Below, piece by piece: positions 1-5,506 of a DNA stretch of 5,543 nucleotides. Every line of letters starts with the position of its first letter. The stretch's first letter is position 1. The notes under the pieces are model-generated. The model was not told the DNA's origin, did not search any database, and was given only the letters and a program-made list of their open reading frames with translations. A program made the translations under genes and the position numbers. Source of the stretch: UBA285 sp049970695 (GTDB lineage: Archaea > Thermoproteota > Thermoprotei_A > Sulfolobales > Desulfurococcaceae); assembly GCA_049970695.1 (NCBI GenBank), contig JBMFML010000025.1:1-5543 (forward strand), in the 5' to 3' direction.

Positions 1-228
1 TGGAAATTTAAGACTATTGAAGGGAGGATTATTGAGCGCGATATAGGTGAAGCGGTAATTGAGTGCCTTGGTGAAAGGGCAACTAGAATAGTAGTGTTTG
101 CTGAAGAAGGCGACTCGGAGGTACTGGGGGTTGACGCCCTTGAGGGGCTTAGACTGGAAGTAGACCCCGTGGCGAGACAGCTGAAGAAAGTAGAAGCACT
201 ACTAGCGCTCGCGAGCCAGGAAGTCTAG
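1..228 (+). CDS. Retropepsin-like (clan AA) aspartic protease family protein, C-terminal part
   Basis: This is an open frame running in from the left edge and ending at TAG 226-228; 75 residues are visible. The C-terminal signature LGVDALEGLRLEVDP followed by a short tail matches the end of small archaeal clan AA aspartic proteases, where an LGV/IGxxxLExLGLxVDPxxxxL segment closes the retropepsin fold. The preceding segment GEAVIECLGERATRIVVFAEEG is the expected strand pair before that signature. The catalytic DTG/DSG motif would lie upstream, outside the window, so activity cannot be judged. Substrate and biological role are generally unknown for this family. Glutamate codons here are 8 GAA to 4 GAG, unlike the GAG-rich genes to the right, a weak hint of a different history. 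The stop overlaps the stop of the convergent folP homologue (CTAG at 225-228). Confidence 0.75.
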   Translation, partial: WKFKTIEGRIIERDIGEAVIECLGERATRIVVFAEEGDSEVLGVDALEGLRLEVDPVARQLKKVEALLALASQEV

Positions 229-1091
229 CTGCCTGGCTTGAAGTTCTTAGTTCTCCGTATAAATGAGGAGACCTTCACGACGTCTACTGTTTCAGCAGGG
301 TCGTGAGTCCTCACGATGTGGGCGCCGTTGAAGACTGCTATGGCTGTTGCAGCCAGCGAGCCGTAGAGCCTCTCAGCCGGATCTCTCTTCCCCGTTATCT
401 CGCCTATGAAGGACTTCCTCGAAACTCCCACTAAAATGGGCCTGCCCAGGCTTCTCAGCTCTTCGAGGTCTGCCAGCACCATCGAGTCCCACACGTACCA
501 CGGCAGCTCGCTAAACCTGTTGAAGCCTATGCCCGGGTCGACGACTATCTTGTCCTCGTCAATGCCGTGGTTTACCGCTATTGAAATGGACTCCCTTAGC
601 GCGCTTATGACTTGCTGCACGGGCCTCAGCTGCGGGTTGTACTTGGCGACCCTTGCCACAAGTATTACTGGTGCTCCGTACTCCCTAACTACTACGGGCA
701 TGCGGGGGTCTTCCCGGAATCCAGATACGTCGTTGACTATGCTCGCCCCAGCCTTGAGAGCGGCCTCGGCAACAATGGACCTCGTTGTGTCGACTGAAAT
801 GGGCTTTTTGATGTTCGTGTTCTCGACTATGGCCTTAATGGCCTCCACTACTCTGCCGAGCTCTACTTCTGGGGGCACGTAGGTGTCTAGGTAGGGTGCT
901 GTAGATCTGCCGCCCACGTCTATGAAGTCCACGCCTGCCCTTGCAAAGAACTCGGCCGTCTCGATGACGGCCTCCCTACTCGTCTTAACGCTCCCCTTGT
1001 AGAACGACTCTGGAGATACGTTGATGACTCCCATTATTCTAACGGGCTCGTCGTCGCCAACGGGGACTCCAGCTATGACCGACTTGATCAC
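225..1091 (-). CDS. folP: Dihydropteroate synthase homologue (archaeal type)
   Basis: A 288-residue TIM-barrel protein of normal DHPS length. Known DHPS enzymes condense a hydroxymethylpterin diphosphate with an arylamine (p-aminobenzoate) to form the pterin-arylamine bond of folate-like cofactors in the cytosol. Recognisable blocks in order are: IMGVINVSPESFYKGS (19-34, pterin/diphosphate loop), DFIDVGGRSTAP (55-66), SVDTTR (99-104), SIVNDVSG (117-124), KIVVDPGIGFNR (181-192), GVSRKSFIG (222-230) and IVRTHDPAE (259-267). Likely equivalents of the E. coli active-site residues are present: N24, S63/T64, D101, N120, D185, K226, R261 and H263. The usual MHMxG block after the fourth strand is absent and reads VILVARVAKYNP (142-153), so the pterin pocket differs from bacterial FolP. 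In archaea the arylamine partner may not be p-aminobenzoate, so the exact substrate is open. The start is GTG at 1091 with GGTG seven bases upstream; the gene lies 36 bp behind the AsnRS gene on the same strand, so cotranscription is likely. Confidence 0.85.
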   Translation of the reverse strand: MIKSVIAGVPVGDDEPVRIMGVINVSPESFYKGSVKTSREAVIETAEFFARAGVDFIDVGGRSTAPYLDTYVPPEVELGRVVEAIKAIVENTNIKKPISVDTTRSIVAEAALKAGASIVNDVSGFREDPRMPVVVREYGAPVILVARVAKYNPQLRPVQQVISALRESISIAVNHGIDEDKIVVDPGIGFNRFSELPWYVWDSMVLADLEELRSLGRPILVGVSRKSFIGEITGKRDPAERLYGSLAATAIAVFNGAHIVRTHDPAETVDVVKVSSFIRRTKNFKPGS

Positions 1092-1127
1092 TCGAGAGCA
1101 CCGTGGGCTCGTGGCCGTGCTCAGGCT

Positions 1128-2426
1128 CTACGGAACTATCCTCTCCCTATATCTCGGGAAGGGAGTAGTGTCTCTAATGTGGTCTAGTCCAGCTATCCAC
1201 ATCACTGCTCTCTCGATTCCCAGCCCGAAGCCGCTGTGCGGCACGCTGCCGTACCTTCTCAAGTCCAGGTACCACTTGTAGTCCTCGGGGTTTAGCCCGC
1301 TCTCCACTATTCTCTTGTAGAGGGTTTCGTAGTCGTCTTCGCGCTCTCCCCCTCCAATGATTTCTCCATAGCCTTCTGGCGCGAGGAGGTCAAAGCCCAG
1401 GACTACATCCGGCCTGGACCTGTCTACTTTCATGTAGAAGCTCTTGATCTGCTTTGGGAAGTGCGTCAAGAAGAACGGGGTTTCGAACTCCATTGTGAGC
1501 ACCCTCTCCTCATCAGCGCCTAGGTCGTCTCCCCACTTTATGTTTACGCCCTTCTTCTGGAGTATCTCAATTGCCTCGTCGTACTTAATGCGCGGGTACG
1601 GCGTGTTCAGGGCCTTCTTCACTTTGCCAACGTCCCTCCCGAGGTCTTCGAGGTCGCTCCTCCTCTCCTCAAGGACCTTCTCGACGATGTAGGCAACCAG
1701 CTCTTCTGCGACTTTCATCATGTCGTTCATGTCGTACCAGGCGGCCTCGGGCTCTAGGTGCCAGTACTCCGCCAAGTGCCTCCTAGTTCTGGACTTCTCT
1801 GCTCTGAAGCTCGGAGTCAGGCTGAAGACTTTTTCGAGGACGTAGACCAGAGCCTCGAGGTAGAGCTGAGCGCTCTGGCTCAAGTAGGCTCGCTCACCGA
1901 AGTAGTCTACTGAGAAGAGCGTTGCGCCCCCCTCACAGGCGGATGCCGTGAGTATTGGTGGCGTGACCTCCCACCAGCCGTTGCTAATGAAGTACTCTCT
2001 CCCAGCCTTCATGACCGTGTGTTTTATCTTGAAGATTTTCGCGAAGCGGGGGCTCCTTATCCACAAGTGCCTGATATCCATGAGGTAGTCAATGCCCTCT
2101 CCCCCCTTAATGGGGAAGTCTCTGCTACGCCCTGCAATCACGAAGTAGTCTGCCTCGAGCTCGTAGCCCCCAGGAGCCCTCTCCTCCCTCCTGACAGTAC
2201 CGCAGGCTACTACACTTGCCTCGAGGCCTATGTCCTTGAGCTCGTCCACGATGGCCTCTCCGACTTTCGACGCGTCTACAACTACCTGCATTACGCCAGT
2301 GGAGTCCCTAACTCTCACGAAGGCCTTCTTTCCTACAACGCTCCTCCTGTAGATCCAGCCCCTTATGCAGACCCTCTGCCCCGTGTAAGCATCGCTCATT
2401 ACTTCCCCGACGTGCTTGAACTCCAA
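1128..2426 (-). CDS. asnS: Asparaginyl-tRNA synthetase (class IIb)
   Basis: The enzyme charges tRNA-Asn with asparagine using ATP. Numbering from a TTG start at 2426 gives 432 residues, the usual length of archaeal AsnRS. An N-terminal OB-fold anticodon-binding domain (about 17-101, with RGWIYRRS and VRVRDSTGVMQVVV) is followed by the class II catalytic core. Motif 1 includes GWWEVTPPILT (150-160), then YLSQSAQLYLEA (181-192), motif 2 FRAEKSRTRRHLAEYWHLEP (207-226), LLAPEGYGEIIGGGERE (347-363) and motif 3 SGFGLGIERAVMW (398-410). The HLAEYWHLEPE form and the DLRRYGSVPHSGFGLGIER ending favour AsnRS over AspRS; the OB domain argues against the shortened archaeal asparagine synthetase paralogue. 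Start choice: the frame stays open to a GTG at 2498, but the extra residues are hydrophobic and unlike the family. AAGGGGG lies about 4 bases before the TTG, and a TATA-like TATTTTA lies 35-40 bases upstream. GTG at 2450 or 2444 is an alternative. It lies between the acetyltransferase and folP genes, same strand. Confidence 0.9.
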   Translation of the reverse strand: MEFKHVGEVMSDAYTGQRVCIRGWIYRRSVVGKKAFVRVRDSTGVMQVVVDASKVGEAIVDELKDIGLEASVVACGTVRREERAPGGYELEADYFVIAGRSRDFPIKGGEGIDYLMDIRHLWIRSPRFAKIFKIKHTVMKAGREYFISNGWWEVTPPILTASACEGGATLFSVDYFGERAYLSQSAQLYLEALVYVLEKVFSLTPSFRAEKSRTRRHLAEYWHLEPEAAWYDMNDMMKVAEELVAYIVEKVLEERRSDLEDLGRDVGKVKKALNTPYPRIKYDEAIEILQKKGVNIKWGDDLGADEERVLTMEFETPFFLTHFPKQIKSFYMKVDRSRPDVVLGFDLLAPEGYGEIIGGGEREDDYETLYKRIVESGLNPEDYKWYLDLRRYGSVPHSGFGLGIERAVMWIAGLDHIRDTTPFPRYRERIVP

Positions 2427-2516
2427 CTCAGCCCCCTTCCACACTAGCACACTAGGGGAGTAAAATACTGCTACGTGTAGCAACAGGGCGAGAAGCACGG
2501 GGCGCCGGCACTAGTA

Positions 2517-3065
2517 TTAGGGGAGCTTCCTCGCCATTACGTACGCGTCTTCTCCATCTAGGTAGTAGCTCCTCTCGACCTTCACGATTTTGTAGCCGAG
2601 CTTCTCGTAGAGGCTTATTGCCGGCTTGTTCGAGACCCTCACTTCGAGGTACGTCTCGCCGCACTTGTAGTCCTCGTGGGCGCTCTTCATGGCGTGGGCC
2701 ATTAGGGCGTAGCCAAGCCCCTTCTTCCTGTGCCCCTCGAGAACAGCTATGCTGACTATGTGGCCGCTTCTCACGAGGAGCTTTTTGAAGAAGCCCGGCT
2801 TTATCTCAACTCTCGTCATTACGTAGCCCACTACTTCGCCCTGCGGAGAGACTGCGACGTAGAAGGCCTTTCCCCAGTCTTCGAGGAGGTTCATGTAGAA
2901 GCTCCTGGGGTAGTGCTCGGGCAGGGAAACCTCGTTTACCCTTATCACGCCGTCAATGTCCTCTGGAGCAGCGTTCCTAATAACGTACCCGGGCGCCAGC
3001 GAGGCCAGGCGCCTCAATGCCTCGTTGTAGATTTCGTAAACGCTCGGGGCTTCTGCACTGCCCAT
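2517..3065 (-). CDS. rimI: N-alpha-acetyltransferase, archaeal Ard1/RimI type (GNAT)
   Basis: A 182-residue GNAT protein that closely resembles Sulfolobus Ard1, the broad-specificity enzyme that transfers acetyl from acetyl-CoA to protein N-termini (Ser, Ala, Met and others) after or during translation. Visible landmarks are VSLPEHYP (46-53), which corresponds to the LPENYP substrate loop of Sulfolobus Ard1; GHIVSIAVLEGHRKKGLGYA (101-120), the acetyl-CoA-binding motif A with RKKGLG as the pyrophosphate loop; YLEVRVSNKPAISLYEKLGY (139-158), GNAT motif B; and YYLDGEDAYVMARKL (167-181), the conserved C-terminus. The first 25 residues form a likely helical extension. The start is ATG at 3065 with GGGGG eight bases upstream. 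It is the first gene of a minus-strand cluster with asnS and folP and is divergent from coaBC. Pairing with a translation enzyme fits a role linked to protein synthesis, though that link is only inferred. Confidence 0.92.
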   Translation of the reverse strand: MGSAEAPSVYEIYNEALRRLASLAPGYVIRNAAPEDIDGVIRVNEVSLPEHYPRSFYMNLLEDWGKAFYVAVSPQGEVVGYVMTRVEIKPGFFKKLLVRSGHIVSIAVLEGHRKKGLGYALMAHAMKSAHEDYKCGETYLEVRVSNKPAISLYEKLGYKIVKVERSYYLDGEDAYVMARKLP

Positions 3066-3107
3066 TATTAAGCCCCCGTATAGCTTAGGGCACAGTGGGT
3101 GCTTTAA
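3066..3107. promoter_or_regulatory. Compact divergent promoter region between rimI/ard1 and coaBC
   Basis: Only 42 bp separate two divergent start codons. For the minus-strand acetyltransferase a TTTAAA box at 3103-3108 lies about 38 bases upstream of its ATG, leaving room for a leader of about 15 nt with GGGGG (3073-3077). For coaBC an ATTATTAAG stretch at 3064-3072 is the only AT-rich candidate box, about 38 bases before its ATG, with GGTG (3097-3100) as a possible ribosome binding site. Each proposed TATA box therefore touches or overlaps the opposite gene's start codon. The boxes are read by eye; transcription starts are not known. Confidence 0.5.
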
Positions 3108-4349
3108 ATGCGCGAGCTTAGGCCCGCGGAGGAGATAGGGCTACTGGCTCACGTGCCTTTGCACGGCAGGAAGTTGCTTCTCGGAGTAACGGGGTCGTCG
3201 GCAATATACAAGTCCGTGGACCTCGCGAGGAGGCTCATTAGAATGGGCGCCGAGGTCAGGGTTGTGATGACCAGGGCCGCCACGAGGCTCGTGGGCCCAG
3301 ACCTCTTCTACTGGGCAACGGGGAGGAGGCCCTATGTCGAGATGACTGGCGAGACGGAGCACATAGACCTGGCGAAGTGGGCTGATGCAATGGTCGTAGC
3401 ACCTGCGACTCTCAACACTATGTGCAAGCTCGCCAACGGAGTGCTCGACGAGCTGCTGACCCTGACCGCTGCAGCCGTGCTTGGAGATGGCAAGAAAGTC
3501 GTGGTTGTCCCGGCAATGAACATAAGGCTCATGAACTCCCCGCTCTACAAGAAGTGCGTGCAGGTTCTGACGAGCTACGGCGCTGTGGTAATACCGCCCC
3601 TCGTAGAAGAAGACAAGGCCAAGTACCCGCCCCTCGAAGACCTGGCGCACTGCATCGACGCCATTGTAAATCGCGGCAGAGACCTCGAGGGGGCTCGAGT
3701 ACTAGTAACGGCTGGTGCGACCAGAGAGCACTTAGACCCCGTGAGGGTCTTGACAAACCCGAGCAGCGGACTAATGGGGGTTCTAGTGGCTAGAGAGGCG
3801 GCTTGCCGCGGTTCAAGCGTGGTTTTAGTCCACGGCGCCATTTCCGTCGACCCCCCGTACATGGTTGAGAGGCTCAGCGTCGAGACGACGGAAGACATGG
3901 CGCGAGCCGTTGCAGAGTACACTGAGAGAGAGTACTTCGATGCAGCAGTGTTCGCGGCAGCCCCAGCCGACTACAGGCCGAGGGAGCAGAGCAGCACCAA
4001 GTACTCCACTAGGGAGCACGAGAGGCTCGTAGTAGAGCTGGAGGCCACTCCAAAGGTGATAAAGTCAGTCGTGAAGAGGCCGCGCGTCGTAGTAGGCTTT
4101 GCTGCCGAGACCGCGGCCGGCGGGGAGCTCTACTCCAAGGCCCTCGAGAAGCTCAGGGACTACGGCCTGGACCTCGTGGTCGCGAACAACGTGCTCTCGA
4201 AAGAAGCCGGCTTTGGCAAGGCCTTCCTCGAGGCAGTGATCTTGACTCGGAGCGAGGAAGTAGTTGCCCAGGGGCTCTTGACAAAGCACGAAGTGGCCAG
4301 GATAGTAGTAGACTACGTGGCTAAGAAGTTCCGGGAGGCCCTTGCCTAG
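3108..4349 (+). CDS. coaBC: Bifunctional phosphopantothenoylcysteine decarboxylase/phosphopantothenate-cysteine ligase
   Basis: This 413-residue cytosolic enzyme joins cysteine to 4'-phosphopantothenate (CoaB, C-terminal) and decarboxylates the product with FMN (CoaC, N-terminal) to give 4'-phosphopantetheine for coenzyme A. CoaC landmarks are LLLGVTGSSAIYKSVDLAR (23-41, FMN loop), EHIDLAKWADAMVVAPATLN (84-103, with catalytic H85) and PAMN (135-138). The CoaB domain starts at about 195 with VLVTAGATREHLDPVRVLTN (198-217), then SSGLMG (219-224), APADYRP (285-291), K298 as the likely counterpart of the E. coli active-site lysine, GFAAET (330-335) and DLVVANNVL (355-363). Oddities: the usual SSGKMG has leucine at 222, and the CoaC lid segment EEDKAKYPPLED (167-178) lacks the cysteine found in the E. 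coli lid. The N-terminal RPAEEIG stretch resembles that of other archaeal CoaBC proteins and supports ATG 3108. The last 29 bp overlap the convergent P-loop gene. Confidence 0.93.
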   Translation: MRELRPAEEIGLLAHVPLHGRKLLLGVTGSSAIYKSVDLARRLIRMGAEVRVVMTRAATRLVGPDLFYWATGRRPYVEMTGETEHIDLAKWADAMVVAPATLNTMCKLANGVLDELLTLTAAAVLGDGKKVVVVPAMNIRLMNSPLYKKCVQVLTSYGAVVIPPLVEEDKAKYPPLEDLAHCIDAIVNRGRDLEGARVLVTAGATREHLDPVRVLTNPSSGLMGVLVAREAACRGSSVVLVHGAISVDPPYMVERLSVETTEDMARAVAEYTEREYFDAAVFAAAPADYRPREQSSTKYSTREHERLVVELEATPKVIKSVVKRPRVVVGFAAETAAGGELYSKALEKLRDYGLDLVVANNVLSKEAGFGKAFLEAVILTRSEEVVAQGLLTKHEVARIVVDYVAKKFREALA

Positions 4350-5262
4350 CAACGTAGTTGAAGACTTCGAGTGGCGATCCGAAGACCTCGTAGAACCTCC
4401 CGGAGTAGCCCTCGACAACGGCTTTTACGAAGCCCTCGACGCTCGCCCTGACGGGGCCTGCGAGGGGCATGTCTAGTGGCGCTGGCTCGTAGTAGTCGAG
4501 GCCCTTTAAGAGGCTAACGGCGAAGTGCCACGCCAGCTTGCCGGCCTTCCTCCCCCTAATGGGCACGACTGACACGCCGTAGCTCGAAAACGACGTGTAG
4601 AGCAGGTATATCTCGCTGACGAGGAGGGGCTCTTCGAGCGGCTCGTGCAGAGCGTCCAAGTCTACTACTTCGTAGCCGTGCTTGGTCTTCTTTGTGGACT
4701 CCAGCCTGACTCCATAGAGCTCTCTGATTCTAGGGTCGAAGACCAGTACTCTAGTGCCGCCGTAGACTAGGAGGCCGCTGGCGGACGGCTTCACAATGGT
4801 GTTCTCCGTTGACAAGACCCTGTAGCCCCTGTCGGCTGCTATCGCGGATATCGTGCTTTTGCCCGTGTGCGGAAAGCCGAGGAATAGGACGGCCCTGCCA
4901 CCCAGGTCTACTGCCACAGAGTCCGTCACTAGGACGTAGCCCTCCCTGGCAAGCGCCCTCGCCAGTACTTGAAGCATGAAGAAAACAGGCGCCTCGTTGA
5001 CGTAGGCCTCTGGGTACTCGCCTGCCACGACGTAGGTGTCTGGCGAGTAGTCGGAATACGCGCTTGCAAGGACTTCAAAGCCGCTGCCGCTCAGCCAGTA
5101 CACCCTGGCCCCAACGCTCCTGCACTCGCCGGAGGCCTCTAGCGGCGGGAGGTACCTCCTCGAAAAGTCGCTCGAGAGAGACTCGTAGAGCCCCTCGGGG
5201 TCTTCAACTACTACTTCGAGGCAGACCGCGGTGTTCTTGCAGCGGAGAAGCACGAATCCCAC
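4321..5262 (-). CDS. HPr-kinase-like P-loop protein of unknown function
   Basis: A 313-residue protein with one clear nucleotide-binding motif, GFPHTGKST (129-137), preceded by DSVAVDLGGRAVLFLGFP. The strand-turn-strand approach to the loop (a small 'own gene product, then GG-R-x-x-L-x-x-G' pattern) is that of the HPr kinase/PEP carboxykinase-like superfamily found in many archaeal and bacterial serine kinase-like proteins. After the loop comes YRVLSTENTIVKPSASGLLV (147-166) with VYGG following, the position where relatives carry a DD pair; here it reads EN, so metal binding or catalysis may be altered. The first 110 residues and the last 75 match nothing I recognise, with no membrane segment or signal peptide. 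No HPr gene or peptide-modification genes are seen nearby, so substrate is unknown. The start is GTG at 5262, about 24 bases from a TATA box, suggesting a leaderless mRNA; GTG at 5253 is an alternative. The C-terminus overlaps coaBC convergently by 29 bp. Confidence 0.7.
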   Translation of the reverse strand: MGFVLLRCKNTAVCLEVVVEDPEGLYESLSSDFSRRYLPPLEASGECRSVGARVYWLSGSGFEVLASAYSDYSPDTYVVAGEYPEAYVNEAPVFFMLQVLARALAREGYVLVTDSVAVDLGGRAVLFLGFPHTGKSTISAIAADRGYRVLSTENTIVKPSASGLLVYGGTRVLVFDPRIRELYGVRLESTKKTKHGYEVVDLDALHEPLEEPLLVSEIYLLYTSFSSYGVSVVPIRGRKAGKLAWHFAVSLLKGLDYYEPAPLDMPLAGPVRASVEGFVKAVVEGYSGRFYEVFGSPLEVFNYVARQGPPGTS

Positions 5263-5282
5263 GTGCAGCTACGAAGCCTAAG

Positions 5283-5291
5283 AATATAAAC
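5283..5291 (-). promoter_or_regulatory. TATA box for the HPr-kinase-like gene (probable leaderless mRNA)
   Basis: Read on the minus strand, the sequence GGTTTATATTC contains a good archaeal TATA element, TTTATATT. Its centre lies about 24-25 bases upstream of the GTG at 5262. Archaeal transcription begins roughly 25 bases downstream of the box centre, so the mRNA would start at or within a few bases of the start codon. No Shine-Dalgarno-like sequence lies between them (the intervening bases read CTTAGGCTTCGTAGCTGCAC), which fits leaderless translation. There is no experimental start site to confirm this. Confidence 0.6.
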
Positions 5292-5416
5292 CCAAAACCG
5301 CGGATCTGAAGTAGCTGCCGGCTTGAACCAGCTCGGCGGTCCCACAGTGCTTGGGTGTTAGTAGGAGTAGGGCGCTGAAGCACCGTGGTGGAAAAATCCT
5401 GCAGCAGCGCTCTCGC
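5292..5416. other. Intergenic stretch without a recognised gene
   Basis: No coding frame with family resemblance is seen on either strand. It holds two potential hairpins. One is GCTGG/CCGGC with a six-base loop TTCAAG on the minus strand (about 5318-5333); it looks like a tRNA T-arm at first glance but has the wrong loop size and no acceptor stem. The other is GGCGCTG at 5371-5377 pairing with CAGCGCT at about 5404-5411. A plus-strand frame is open from 5379 to the right edge (see rejected items). Confidence 0.4.
5392..5396 (-). terminator. T5 run, possible terminator of the candidate guide RNA
   Basis: The minus strand reads GGATTTTTCC here, a run of five T residues about 24 bases downstream of the proposed D box. 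Archaeal transcription commonly ends in such oligo-T runs without needing a strong hairpin. It is short and could be chance; it gains weight only from its position relative to the candidate RNA. Confidence 0.3.
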
Positions 5417-5470
5417 GGATCAGCCAAGGCCGCACCTATCACCGTTCAACAAGCCCAGGGTCATCACCCC
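5417..5470 (-). ncRNA. Candidate C/D box guide sRNA (rRNA/tRNA 2'-O-methylation)
   Basis: On the minus strand, in order, are: GGG (5470-5468), C box GTGATGA (5467-5461), an 11-nt guide CCCTGGGCTTG (5460-5450), D' box TTGA (5449-5446), a 3-nt spacer, C' box GTGATAG (5442-5436), a 12-nt guide GTGCGGCCTTGG (5435-5424), D box CTGA (5423-5420), and TCC (5419-5417) able to pair with the opening GGG. This is the compact double-guide plan of archaeal C/D sRNAs, about 50-60 nt, bound by L7Ae, Nop5 and fibrillarin. The two non-canonical boxes compensate each other: in the kink-turn the fifth C-box base (G) pairs with the first D-box base (C), while here the C' has A and the D' has T. A TATA-like stretch lies about 30 bases upstream. 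Predicted targets are 5'-CCAAGGCCGCAC (D guide) and 5'-CAAGCCCAGGG (D' guide); I cannot place them in rRNA or tRNA from memory. Confidence 0.5.
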
Positions 5471-5498
5471 CATATCGAGTCGGAATGCCCTGGTGGCC

Positions 5499-5506
5499 TT
5501 TAATTT
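5499..5506. promoter_or_regulatory. AT-rich TATA-like element, possibly serving both directions
   Basis: TTTAATTT (AAATTAAA on the other strand) stands out in GC-rich surroundings. On the minus strand its centre is 32 bases before the first paired base of the candidate guide RNA, so a transcript would begin about 6 bases upstream of 5470. On the plus strand a transcript would begin near 5528-5530, just before an ATG at 5533-5535, which could be the start of a near-leaderless gene continuing past the right edge. Only a few codons of that gene would be visible, so it is not called. Confidence 0.35.

Noticed and set aside
406..882. 158-codon plus-strand frame opposite folP
   Set aside because: It is antisense to a clearly conserved gene and low in complexity (rich in Ser, Thr and Leu), as expected for a shadow frame in GC-rich DNA.
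2019..2447. 142-codon plus-strand frame opposite asnS
   Set aside because: It is the shadow of the conserved OB-fold and the start of the catalytic core; no recognisable domain.
3264..3270. GTGATGA inside coaBC, matching a C box on the plus strand
   Set aside because: No D box (CTGA) follows at guide-RNA distance, and the codons are part of a well conserved protein.
3141..3650. 169-codon minus-strand frame opposite coaBC
   Set aside because: It is antisense to strongly conserved CoaC motifs and has no family resemblance.
5313..5340. GGTTCAAGCC on the minus strand resembling a tRNA T-arm
   Set aside because: The best hairpin has a six-base loop instead of seven, and no acceptor, D or anticodon arms can be built around it.
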